Assembly (NCBI RefSeq): GCF_030623445.1
Contig: NZ_CP130613.1
Span: 2,480,001-2,544,000, forward strand
Length of the DNA stretch: 64,000 nucleotides
Reading direction: 5' to 3'
Origin: Pseudogemmatithrix spongiicola
Lineage (GTDB): Bacteria > Gemmatimonadota > Gemmatimonadetes > Gemmatimonadales > Gemmatimonadaceae
Part shown: positions 45,192 to 54,559 of the stretch, piece by piece
How the letters are laid out: the number at the start of each line of letters is the position of its first letter
Position numbering within the stretch: position 1 is the first letter of the stretch
The notes under the pieces: model-generated
Told to the model about the DNA's origin: nothing
The model's input: the letters and a program-made list of their open reading frames with translations, nothing else
Databases searched by the model: none
Program-made: the position numbers and the translations under genes

Positions 45192-45917
45192 CTATTCGGT
45201 GGGATCCTCGCCCGCCGCGGTGAAGCGATAGCCCACGCCGCGCACCGTGTGGAAGTGCCGCGGCCGATCCGGCTCGCGCTCGAAGCGCTTGCGGAGCTTC
45301 ACGATGAAGTTGTCGATCGTGCGTGAGCTCGGCAGCACTTCCCCGCCCCACACGCGCTCCAGCAGGTCCTCGCGCCACACCACGCGCCCGTCGCGCTTGG
45401 CCAGCTCGGCGAGGATCAAGGCCTCCTTCGGCGTGAGCTGTTGGTCCTGGCCGTCCCAGCTCCGGCCGCGGAAGCTCGTGAAGTCGAACTCGTTGCCGCC
45501 GAACTGCAGCGTCTCGCGGCTGCCGAGCAGCGTGTCGAAGCGCGTGCGCCGCCGCACGATGGCCGCCACGCGCAACAGCAGCTCGCGCAGGTGGAAGGGC
45601 TTCGGCAGATAATCGTCGCCGCCCGCCTCCAGCCCGCGGATGCGGTCGTGCGGCCCGCCCTTGGCGGTCAGGAAGAGCACCGGGGTGTCGTTGCCCTCGC
45701 GGCGCACCGTCTCGCAGACGGTGAATCCGTCCATGCCCGGCAGCATCACGTCGAGCACGACGACGGCGTAATCGTTGGCGCGCATGCGCGCGAGCGCCGT
45801 GACGCCGTCGCTGACCAGCTCGACGTCATAGCCCTCGTGCACGAGGTTCTCGCGGATGCCCCGCGCGAGATTCGGTTCGTCCTCGACGAGCAGGACCTTG
45901 GCTGGCGATGCACTCAC
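45192..45917 (-). CDS. OmpR/PhoB-type response regulator
   Basis: 241 residues, GTG start overlapping the kinase stop. Receiver: acidic pair in LLVEDEPN, phospho-acceptor Asp56 in VVVLDVMLPG, Thr in FLTAKGG, Lys in DDYLPKPFHLREL. C-terminal winged helix: LTPKEALILAELAKRDGRVV, WGGEVLPSSRTIDNFI, LRKRFEREPDRPRHFHTV, RGVGYRF. Pairs with the adjacent histidine kinase. Targets unknown; the operon also holds hemA and hemH. Confidence 0.93.
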   Translation of the reverse strand: MSASPAKVLLVEDEPNLARGIRENLVHEGYDVELVSDGVTALARMRANDYAVVVLDVMLPGMDGFTVCETVRREGNDTPVLFLTAKGGPHDRIRGLEAGGDDYLPKPFHLRELLLRVAAIVRRRTRFDTLLGSRETLQFGGNEFDFTSFRGRSWDGQDQQLTPKEALILAELAKRDGRVVWREDLLERVWGGEVLPSSRTIDNFIVKLRKRFEREPDRPRHFHTVRGVGYRFTAAGEDPTE

Positions 45918-46915
45918 GAACGATCCTCCGCCGGCCGCGGCCAGCGTACGGTGAAGACGGCGCCGAGCCCGTGGCCGGCGCTCTGGGCGCGTACGCGACC
46001 GCCCGCATGCGTGACGAGTCGCTCCACAAGGTAGAGCCCGAGGCCAGTGCCCTGCATGCGCCCGCGCCCGTCGCCCTCCACGCGGTAGAACTGTTCGAAG
46101 AGCCGCGGCGCCTCCTTCGGCGCGAAGCCGACGCCGTCGTCGCTGACCTCGAGCAGCACATCGTGCAGGTCGGCCTCGCCGCGCACCTGCACGACGCCGT
46201 CCCGCGGGCTGGCCTTGATGGCGTTGTGCAGGAGATTGCGCACCACGGTGCGCACGCCCTCGCGATCGGCGTGCACGGTGAGCGCATGCGACATCTGCGC
46301 CTCGACGCGCACGCCGCACTCGGCGGCAAACTCCCGCAGTTCCTCTGTCATCTCGGCCACGATCTCATCGAGGGCGACACGCTCGGGGAACGATTCGCCA
46401 CCGCTCGCGAGTCGCGACGTGTCGAGCGTGTTGGCGACCATGCGCTCCAGGCGGCCGAGCTCGACGACGATGCGGCGCACGAGCTCGGCGCGTTCCGCCG
46501 GTGCCGGATCGCGCAGCGACAGGGTCTCCACGGACAGTCGCAGCGACGCGAGCGGACTCTTGAACTCGTGCGACACCGCCGCGAGGAACTGCTCCTGCCG
46601 CCGGCGCAGCTCGGCTTCTTCCCGCAGCGCCTTCAGCACGACGGCCATCGCCGCGATCAGCACGGAGAGGAAGAACGCGCCCTCCCAGGCATAGCGATTG
46701 AGACGCTGCGCCCGCTCCCGCGCCAGCTGCGCGAGCTGCTCGCTCCCCGCACCGGTCGCCGTCAACGCCGCCGAGAGGCGTTCGGTCATCAACGCCGTGT
46801 AGCGCCACTCGTCCCACATCCAGAAGGCGAGCTGCGCGGCACAGACGAGCAGGAGCAGGAAGAATCCGACCTGCACGCTGCGCGTCGAGGGCGAGTGTGG
46901 TCGTGCGCGGCTCAC
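45914..46915 (-). CDS. Sensor histidine kinase
   Basis: 333 residues, GTG start overlapping hemA's stop. Two helices (VGFFLLLLVCAAQLAFW and AFFLSVLIAAMAVVL) enclose a periplasmic segment of only about 45 residues, too small for a known sensor fold. H-box SHEFKSPLASLRLSVE with His116, N-box LLHNAIKAS, G-boxes DDGVGFAP and GTGLGLYLVERL. Signals to the following response regulator. Co-translation with hemA suggests a link to haem or redox state. Confidence 0.92.
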   Translation of the reverse strand: MSRARPHSPSTRSVQVGFFLLLLVCAAQLAFWMWDEWRYTALMTERLSAALTATGAGSEQLAQLARERAQRLNRYAWEGAFFLSVLIAAMAVVLKALREEAELRRRQEQFLAAVSHEFKSPLASLRLSVETLSLRDPAPAERAELVRRIVVELGRLERMVANTLDTSRLASGGESFPERVALDEIVAEMTEELREFAAECGVRVEAQMSHALTVHADREGVRTVVRNLLHNAIKASPRDGVVQVRGEADLHDVLLEVSDDGVGFAPKEAPRLFEQFYRVEGDGRGRMQGTGLGLYLVERLVTHAGGRVRAQSAGHGLGAVFTVRWPRPAEDRS

Positions 46916-48219
46916 GGATGCACCAAGCGGCGGCGCAGGTCCTGCGCGAGCTCGGGTTCGGCCACGGCGAGGAACTCCGCCGCGGCCTCGGGACCGGCGC
47001 TGGCGGCCAAGTCACGCAGCCCTCGCGACGGAATGTGCGCCAACTGGTGCGAGAGGCTGGCCGCCCAGCGGCGCAGCGCCTGGCGCTCCGTGTCGTCCAG
47101 CGTCTTGAGTTCCTGCGTCAGGATGCGCTCCACTTCGATCTGCGCGCGGTCCGCATAACGTCGGCGCAGCTCCACGATGGTTGGGTCCACCAGCGCCGTC
47201 CACGCGCGCGACCGCCGCTCGTCGAGCGCGGCATCCACGAGTGCACGGGCCTCCCCCAGCGCCGCCAAGGCCTCCTCGCGGTCGGCCTCCGCGGCGCGGG
47301 TGATGTTGTCCATACCAATGTGGGCCATTCCGGCCCGTTCCGCCTCCTCGGGCCGCAAAGACGGCGGCACCCCGAGGTCGACGACCAGCGGCGGCAAGCC
47401 GCGCGTACCGCGCTTGGCGAGCCGCTGGCAGTCCGCGTCGGAGAACAGCGGCTCGCTCGCGCCCGTGGCCAACAACACCGCACTCACGAGGTCGGGTGAG
47501 AGTCGGAACGCCTCCAGGGAGCGCACCTTCACGCCTTCCGGCGCCACGGCCATCGCCCGCTCCACGCTGCGATTCACCAGCAGCGTGGGGATGCCCCGCT
47601 CGACGAGCGCGTTGGCGCAGTGCAGCGTCATCGGCGAGACACCCACCAGGGCGACGGCACCCGGCTGCGTCTCCAGGCGCGCGAGCACATGGGAGAGCGC
47701 GATGTCGGCCAGCGAGGCACGCCCGACGTGTCCGTCCGTCACCGGACGCACGCGGCGCGCGACGCGGAGCGCGTCATCCACGAGCGCGCGCAACATCGGT
47801 CCGAGCAGCCCCGCGGCATCGCACTCGATGGCCGCGGCCTTGAGCTGCCCCATGATCTCGCTCTCGCCGGCGCGTGCGGAGTCGAGGCCGCTGGCCACGA
47901 GATACAGGTGTTCGATCGCCCCTTCACCCGCCCAGGCGCGCAGCACCCGCGGCTCGACATCGGCGCCGAAATGCTCGAGCAAGCGCGTCCGGCGCTCCGG
48001 GACCCCGAGCGCCGCACCGCCGGCGAACGCGATCTCCACGCGGTTGCAGGTCGCGACGTAGAACAACTCGTCCACCTCAAGCGCCGCGGCGAGGGCCCGC
48101 AGGCGCGTGCCGCGATCCTCGCGGCCGAGCGTGAACTGGGCGAGCCGGTCCGCGCTGGCGTGGCGCCAGGAGATGCCGACTAGACCGAGCGAAAGCCGTT
48201 CGGACTCAGGTGCAGCCAT
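46912..48219 (-). CDS. hemA: Glutamyl-tRNA reductase
   Basis: 435 residues. GISWRHASADRLAQFTLGRE, VATCNRVEIAF with catalytic Cys58, GESEIMGQLK, and the NADPH domain with VALVGVSPMTLHCANALVERG and LLVNRSVERA. It makes glutamate-1-semialdehyde for tetrapyrrole synthesis. The usual GxGxMG loop is replaced by GVSPMT, a noticeable change in the dinucleotide site. Followed 14 bases from hemH and overlapping the histidine kinase. Confidence 0.92.
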   Translation of the reverse strand: MAAPESERLSLGLVGISWRHASADRLAQFTLGREDRGTRLRALAAALEVDELFYVATCNRVEIAFAGGAALGVPERRTRLLEHFGADVEPRVLRAWAGEGAIEHLYLVASGLDSARAGESEIMGQLKAAAIECDAAGLLGPMLRALVDDALRVARRVRPVTDGHVGRASLADIALSHVLARLETQPGAVALVGVSPMTLHCANALVERGIPTLLVNRSVERAMAVAPEGVKVRSLEAFRLSPDLVSAVLLATGASEPLFSDADCQRLAKRGTRGLPPLVVDLGVPPSLRPEEAERAGMAHIGMDNITRAAEADREEALAALGEARALVDAALDERRSRAWTALVDPTIVELRRRYADRAQIEVERILTQELKTLDDTERQALRRWAASLSHQLAHIPSRGLRDLAASAGPEAAAEFLAVAEPELAQDLRRRLVHP

Positions 48220-48233
48220 GCCGTGCAACCCGG

Positions 48234-49193
48234 TCAGGCGACGGCGAGTTGCGCCAGCGAGCGAATGAACGCCGGGTGCGTATCGACGGCCGGCACGCGG
48301 ATGAAGCGCTCGCCGCCGGCCTCCATGAAGCTCTCGCGGCCGCGGTCGCCGATCTCCTCGATGGTCTCGAGTCCATCCGTCACGAAGCCCGGCGTGATCA
48401 CCGCGACGCTCTTGATGCCGCGGCGCGGCAGGTTCTCCAGCACGGCGTCGGTGGCCGGCGTGAGCCACTTCTCGGGGCCGAACTTGCTCTGGAACGTCAG
48501 CGTGGATCGTTCGACCGGCCACTTGATGGCTTCAAGCAGCGCCGTCGTCGTGTGGCAGCAGTCCGAGGAATACGCACGGCGTTCGTTGCGGTCGTATCGC
48601 TCGGGAATCCCGTGGTACGAAATGACGATGTGATCCGGCGGGGCGGGTTCGTCGGCAATGGCCTCGAAGAAGCGATCGGCCTGTGCCTGGATGTAGCCGG
48701 GGTCGGTCGCGGGAATCACGCGGTCGATCACGGGGACGCCGAGCTCGAGCGAGACCGCTGACTCGAAGGCGCGGCGGAACGCCGTGCCCGTGGTGCTCGA
48801 GGTGCGCTGCGGGAAGAGCGGCACCACGACAATGCGCTCGACACCCGCCGCCTTGAGCCGCGCCTTCTCCGACCCGATGCTCGGCTCGCCGTAGCGATAC
48901 GCCGCGCTCACGGTGAAGCGCCCATTGGATTCGGCGCGCAGCTGCGCGACGATCCGCTCCGTGCTGGCGCGCAGCGGCGAGCCCTCGGGCGTCCAGATGG
49001 ACTCGTAGGCGTGCGCGACCTTCTTGGGCCGGGTGCGGAGGATGATGCCCTGCAGGATGGGCTGCCAGAACCACTTCGGAAAGTCGATGACATCCGGGTC
49101 GGACAGGAACTCATCGAGGAAGCGGCGCACCGACTCCGGGGTCGGGGCGTCGGGGGTTCCGAGGTTCACAAGCAACAAATGGGGCAGGGCCAT
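48234..49193 (-). CDS. hemH: Ferrochelatase
   Basis: 319 residues. LLVNLGTPDAPTPESVRRFL, FLSDPDVIDFPKW, VVVPLFPQRTSSTTG, VISYHGIPERY with the metal-site His, SSDCCHTTTAL, TFQSKFGPEKWLTPATD and ITPGFVTDGLETIEEI with the catalytic Glu. Inserts Fe2+ into protoporphyrin. First gene of the hemH-hemA-kinase-regulator operon. Confidence 0.95.
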   Translation of the reverse strand: MALPHLLLVNLGTPDAPTPESVRRFLDEFLSDPDVIDFPKWFWQPILQGIILRTRPKKVAHAYESIWTPEGSPLRASTERIVAQLRAESNGRFTVSAAYRYGEPSIGSEKARLKAAGVERIVVVPLFPQRTSSTTGTAFRRAFESAVSLELGVPVIDRVIPATDPGYIQAQADRFFEAIADEPAPPDHIVISYHGIPERYDRNERRAYSSDCCHTTTALLEAIKWPVERSTLTFQSKFGPEKWLTPATDAVLENLPRRGIKSVAVITPGFVTDGLETIEEIGDRGRESFMEAGGERFIRVPAVDTHPAFIRSLAQLAVA

Positions 49194-49249
49194 GCGTATA
49201 TGATCGGCAGGGCATCGGCGGTGAGTGTCATAGAACTGTCACCGCGCGT

Positions 49250-49255
49250 TAGATT
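49250..49255 (+). promoter_or_regulatory. TAGATT -10-like box upstream of moxR-like gene
   Basis: TAGATT 36 bases before GTG 49292. Two TGTCA units (49226-49230 and 49238-49242) stand in the -35 region. Confidence 0.35.
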
Positions 49256-49291
49256 GCCGAACCCCCGCCGGACCCCATTCCGAGAGAGCCT

Positions 49292-50296
<1,005 letters not shown>

Positions 50297-50338
50297 GCCT
50301 CTAGCGAGCGCCGCCGGGGGGCGGCATTGTAGGAGCCC

Positions 50339-50367
50339 GGCCGTCCGGTGACGGCCTGGTGACGGCC
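50339..50367 (+). promoter_or_regulatory. Three GACGGCC heptads upstream of the BTAD regulator
   Basis: GGTGACGGCC occurs at 50347-50356 and again at 50358-50367, an 11-base period. An inverted copy GGCCGTC lies at 50339-50345. They sit 20 bases before the start codon. BTAD/SARP regulators bind direct heptad repeats with about one helical turn spacing, so autoregulation is possible. Confidence 0.4.
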
Positions 50368-50386
50368 GCCCCCTGCATTCGGAGCC

Positions 50387-53300
50387 ATGGCGCGCGCTGC
50401 AGTCCCGTCCGACCATGTCGTGGTCCGCGTCCTCGGGGCGACCGAGTTCACCGTGGGCACGCGCCGGATCGGCATGGGCACCGAGGCGCTCTTCGCGCTC
50501 GGTCTCTACCTCACGACCCGCGCCGGCGACCGTGTGTCCCGGGAGGACGTCCTCGACACCTTCTGGCCCGGTGGCGACGAGGATGCGCGGCGCCATGCCA
50601 TGCGGCAGATGCTGTATCGGCTGCGGCAGAAGGGGATGGCCTTCCTCGAGGACGGCGACATCCTCACCCTCGATCCCGCCAAGGTCGACAGCGACTTGCG
50701 CCACTGTCTCGCGGCCGGGTGGCCCGAGAGCGCCACCGCGCAGGAGGTCGAGGGCGCGCTGACATTCGGCCCGACGTTCAGTTCGCGCCTGCCGCGCGCA
50801 TTCCTCGACTGGTGCGACGGCATCCGCAGCGAGGTCAGCCACCAGGCGCGCAAGGCCGCCATGCAGCTGATTGCGAGCGCCCGGTCGCAGGGCCGCTGGG
50901 CGGATCTCGACCGTTGGGCCAAGGCCGTGTTGCAGACCGATCCGCTGCACGAGGAAGCCACGCTCGCGCGCGCCGAGGCCGCGTCGATGTCAGGCGCGAA
51001 GACGCTCGCGCTCGAGATCCTCGACGGCTATCTCGCCGAGGTCGGGACCGGGGACGGATCGGTCGGGAAGCCCGCGCTCCAGCTGCGGAAGCGGATTGCC
51101 GAGCGACGGGCGAGCTGGGTTCCGACCGGGCCGCGCGAGGTGCCGTTGGTGGGCCGCGAGGAGGAGATGTCGGCGCTGACGCAGGCGGTGGAGTCCGCGT
51201 TGCTGGGGCGGAGTCGGTCGGTGCTGCTGGTGGGGCCGTCTGGGTACGGGAAGTCGCGGTTGCTGGCGGAGGCGCGGGAGTATGCGGCGCTGCGGGGGGT
51301 ACGGTGTGTGGCGGTGCGGGCGGAGGCGACTTTGGCTTCGCATCCGTGGGCGGCTGTTCGAGATCTCTGCCGACTTCTCGTCGAACTACCAGGGGCCGCT
51401 GCGATTGACCCTAGAGCGATGTCCGTTGTGAGGTCCATGCTCAGGGAAGACGCAGTCCAAGAAGGTGACATGAGCTTCGGGCCTGCGACTACCGCAGAGG
51501 ACATTCGAGCATCGCTAGTGGCCCTGACGAACGCAATAAGTCATGAGACACCCTTGCTGGTCACTCTCGATGACCTACAGAACGCAGATCCGCGGTCAGT
51601 CGCCACTATGTACTCGCTGCTCATTGATGTTCAGTCGGGTCGGTGCAGCTGCTTGGCAGCCACGCATCCAGCCGCGCACCATCTGACGGAGCGATCTGAC
51701 GGCCGACGCGGCTCCCAAATTGTGCGATTGACGCCACTCAAGGCTCAGGCATCCCGGCAGCTCGCTGCTTCAACCGCGAATGCGCACGGCAATGCGCTAT
51801 CCGACAAGGTCCTAGATCACCTTGCTCGCAGATCTGGCGGACACCCACTGTTTGCAAGAGAACTAGCGCTGTCATTCGCACGTGGTGAGCCTCTTGATTC
51901 GCTTCCGGCGACTTTGGCGGATGTAGTGGCAAGAAACCTGTCCACCCAGTCTCCCGATGCAGTTCGAGTGCTCCGCGTAGTCGCCCTCCTATCGAGCGCC
52001 GCCACCGTCGGGCGCGTGCAGTCTGCGTCCAGGCAGGATCGCCGCGTCTTCCTTTCACTAGTTGATTCGCTTTCCCAAGAGGGAATTCTGCACCTAGACC
52101 CGTCTCGCGTACTACGGCTTCACGACAGTTGGCGCGACTCAATTCTATCCGGCACCCCCGAGACGGTATCCGCCACACTGGCCTTGGAGTGTGCTGGCGT
52201 CCTCGAGGCGGAGGAGGACGCGGATGCAGTTACTACTCACGGATGCCTTGCGGACCTCTATCGCGTGGCTGGGGACATCAACCGCGCGACCCACTTCAGA
52301 CTCCGAAGCATTGACTCACTGATCTCCGCGGGGCTCTACGAGTCAGCCCTGAACAGCCTTCAGGGGTCATCTTCAGCCGGCTTCTCTCCTGCAGTCCGAG
52401 CACGCTTTCGGGTTCGCGAGGCCGTGGTACTACTCGCAACCGGGAACCCGGTTCGAAGCCTTGAGCTCGCGAACGACGTTTGGCGATCGCGAGTGCTTCA
52501 GGCTGGCGCATTGATCTCAGAGCATGTGCTCGCTGTCGGTGTCTCAGCTGATTGCCACATCAAGCTCGACGCCGCAGACAAGGCGCCATTCGACGAGCTC
52601 TTGGCACTAGCCAACAGCGGCAAGCTCTCTCCGGGGGACACGACCAGGGCGTGCCTTTGGGGCCTCCGCCTGGCGAGCAACGCAGCTGACAGCGCAGCGT
52701 TACGAAAGTTCATCGAGGTCGTGAGGAACACGACGCGTAGTGCAGGGCCGTCTCCTGCATCTGCCTTGAGCGAGCTAATCTTTGCAGCTGAACTGGGATC
52801 AGCGGTCGACATCGCGACGGCCTACGACCAGGTGCGCTCGATGGATAAGGCCGGCCTCTCCGTAAGCGACCAATGCCTCCTGTTGAGGTGCTCAGCTCAC
52901 GCGCTGCGAGTCGGAGGGTTCATCGACGAAGCATCTGCCACCGGAGAGGCGTCATTCCGGCTCGCACAAGAGCATGGCATGAAGCACGCTGCGCGCCTTT
53001 CGCTCGAACTTCTCTGTAACATGCACCTAGACTTCGCCAACACAGTTGAGGCGTCTCGGTGGCTCGAACTGCTCGCTGAACTCACAGCCAGCGGAGGGCA
53101 CGGCAACACGCAGACCTCGTTCGAGCATGTTCGTGACCGTCTGAATTTCTCGCGCGGACTCACGAGCGCAGCGACCAGCGACTCTCTGGGCCGCCTTGAT
53201 CTCGTCAAGACATTCGGGAAGACTCATGGCCGAGCCGGCGAACTGGCACTAGCTGCTGCTGCGGCAGCCGGCCGCGGAGACAATGAGGCTGCCGCGGCAC

Positions 53301-53524
53301 TCATGAAGGAAGCGCTGGACGGTGCTGTGTCGTTCCTCGGTCGACCGGTCGCCGACTTCATTCTCGACACTTGTCTCGAGACTGGGCGCCTCATCGGACG
53401 GGAAAGTCGTGCGGACGAGGTCGCGGCAGAGCATCTCTCCGCCAGGTCCTCACGCGGCGAGATTCCAATCGCTCCGGCATTCAGGAACCTAAGGAGCCTA
53501 GCAGATCCCTCAACGCGTGCCTAG
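50387..53524 (+). CDS. BTAD-domain transcriptional regulator with AAA ATPase
   Basis: 1045 residues. N-terminal winged-helix region (VVVRVLGATEFTVGTRRI, VSREDVLDTFWPGGDEDARRHA, QMLYRLRQKG) and BTAD-like helices to about 235. ATPase domain: EVPLVGREEEMSAL, Walker A VGPSGYGKSRLL near 283-290, Walker B LLVTLDDLQNADP near 390. The rest is helical, probably TPR repeats. Codon use shifts sharply near 51359 (residue 324), inside the ATPase domain: before it GC-rich like its neighbours, after it far lower in GC. The stop TAG lies in the target duplication of the downstream IS element. Confidence 0.85.
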   Translation: MARAAVPSDHVVVRVLGATEFTVGTRRIGMGTEALFALGLYLTTRAGDRVSREDVLDTFWPGGDEDARRHAMRQMLYRLRQKGMAFLEDGDILTLDPAKVDSDLRHCLAAGWPESATAQEVEGALTFGPTFSSRLPRAFLDWCDGIRSEVSHQARKAAMQLIASARSQGRWADLDRWAKAVLQTDPLHEEATLARAEAASMSGAKTLALEILDGYLAEVGTGDGSVGKPALQLRKRIAERRASWVPTGPREVPLVGREEEMSALTQAVESALLGRSRSVLLVGPSGYGKSRLLAEAREYAALRGVRCVAVRAEATLASHPWAAVRDLCRLLVELPGAAAIDPRAMSVVRSMLREDAVQEGDMSFGPATTAEDIRASLVALTNAISHETPLLVTLDDLQNADPRSVATMYSLLIDVQSGRCSCLAATHPAAHHLTERSDGRRGSQIVRLTPLKAQASRQLAASTANAHGNALSDKVLDHLARRSGGHPLFARELALSFARGEPLDSLPATLADVVARNLSTQSPDAVRVLRVVALLSSAATVGRVQSASRQDRRVFLSLVDSLSQEGILHLDPSRVLRLHDSWRDSILSGTPETVSATLALECAGVLEAEEDADAVTTHGCLADLYRVAGDINRATHFRLRSIDSLISAGLYESALNSLQGSSSAGFSPAVRARFRVREAVVLLATGNPVRSLELANDVWRSRVLQAGALISEHVLAVGVSADCHIKLDAADKAPFDELLALANSGKLSPGDTTRACLWGLRLASNAADSAALRKFIEVVRNTTRSAGPSPASALSELIFAAELGSAVDIATAYDQVRSMDKAGLSVSDQCLLLRCSAHALRVGGFIDEASATGEASFRLAQEHGMKHAARLSLELLCNMHLDFANTVEASRWLELLAELTASGGHGNTQTSFEHVRDRLNFSRGLTSAATSDSLGRLDLVKTFGKTHGRAGELALAAAAAAGRGDNEAAAALMKEALDGAVSFLGRPVADFILDTCLETGRLIGRESRADEVAAEHLSARSSRGEIPIAPAFRNLRSLADPSTRA

Positions 53525-53525
53525 C
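53520..53525. repeat. Target duplication CCTAGC, left copy (right copy 54560-54565)
   Basis: The six bases flanking the IS element are CCTAGC on both sides. The left copy contains the regulator's TAG stop. It fits the NCTAGN target and six-base duplication known for IS481. Confidence 0.85.
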
Positions 53526-54559
53526 TGTCGGTTCTAAGGAGGTTGTTCACTGAGGCATAACTGAGGAAGCTGGAGGTGCGAGCCACCCAACCTTCAGCCA
53601 GAGGCCTCAGTGAACATCCACAACAATGCGCGATTGACCGCCTGGGGGCGAGCCGAGCTCGTTCGCCGGGTGGTCCTCGACGGCGAACCGGTGCGCGCCG
53701 TCGCCGCCGCCCTCCACATCAGCACGAGCACGGCGTACAAGTGGCTGCGGCGCTTCGCGGCCGGCGGCTGGGCTGCGCTGGCCGATCGCTCGTCGCGGCC
53801 GCGGCGCTCGCCGCGCGCGACGCAGCCCGCGCAGATCGAGCGAATCCTCCGGCTCCGGGCGAAGCGCCTGACGGGTCCCGAGATCGCGGAGCGACTCGGG
53901 CTCGCGGTCTCGACGGTCGGCCGGATCCTGACGCGCGCGGGCCAAGGCCGGCTGAAGGGGCCCGGCGCAACCGGCGGGCCGCGCTACGAGCGCGAGACGC
54001 CGGGCGAGCTCCTGCACGTCGACACGAAGGCGCTCGACCGCTTCGTCGCGGCGGGCCACCGCGCGCACGGCAACCGCTCGAAGGTCGGCCGCCGTCGGGG
54101 GCTCGGCCAGGACCACCTGCACGTCGCGGTCGACGACGCGACGCGCCTCGCGTACGCGGCGCTGCTGCCGACGCAGGACGCGGCGGCGTGCGCGCGCTTC
54201 CTCGACGCGGCGCACCGCTGGTTTGCACAGTTGGGCATACCGGTCCACGGCGTGATGACCGACAACGCGAAGGCCTACACCAGCCACGCTGTGCAGGCGA
54301 TGCTCGCCGCGCACGGGATCCGGCACCTGCGCACCAAGCCCTACCGCCCGCAGACGAACGGCAAGGCGGAGCGCTTCATCCAGACCGCGCTCCGCCGCTG
54401 GGCCTACAAGAAGCCCTACCGCAGCTCCCGCCACCGCAACGCGGCGCTACCCGACTTCCTAGATTGCTACAACGTCGAACGGCCGCACCGGTCGCTCGGC
54501 CGCGTCCCCCCGCTGCTCCACTTCCTCATGCAGCGTGAACAACGTCCTTAGAACCGACA
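53526..54559 (+). mobile_element. IS481-family insertion sequence, 1034 bp
   Basis: Ends are 24-base inverted repeats at 53526-53549 and 54536-54559, with 23 of 24 matching, beginning TGTCGGTTCTAAGG. The six-base CCTAGC duplication flanks it. One transposase ORF fills it; the ORF's stop is inside the right repeat. Identical duplications and near-perfect ends point to a recent, complete insertion between two convergent genes. Confidence 0.92.
53610..54551 (+). CDS. IS481-family transposase
   Basis: 313 residues, GTG start after GAGG. N-terminal helix-turn-helix (VRAVAAALHISTSTAYKWLRRF) and a second winged segment (GPEIAERLGLAVSTVGRIL). DDE triad: Asp138 in LLHVDTKAL, Asp218 in GVMTDNAKAY, Glu254 in NGKAERFIQT, with 35 residues between the last two. 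All catalytic residues are present, so it is probably active. Confidence 0.93.
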   Translation: MNIHNNARLTAWGRAELVRRVVLDGEPVRAVAAALHISTSTAYKWLRRFAAGGWAALADRSSRPRRSPRATQPAQIERILRLRAKRLTGPEIAERLGLAVSTVGRILTRAGQGRLKGPGATGGPRYERETPGELLHVDTKALDRFVAAGHRAHGNRSKVGRRRGLGQDHLHVAVDDATRLAYAALLPTQDAAACARFLDAAHRWFAQLGIPVHGVMTDNAKAYTSHAVQAMLAAHGIRHLRTKPYRPQTNGKAERFIQTALRRWAYKKPYRSSRHRNAALPDFLDCYNVERPHRSLGRVPPLLHFLMQREQRP

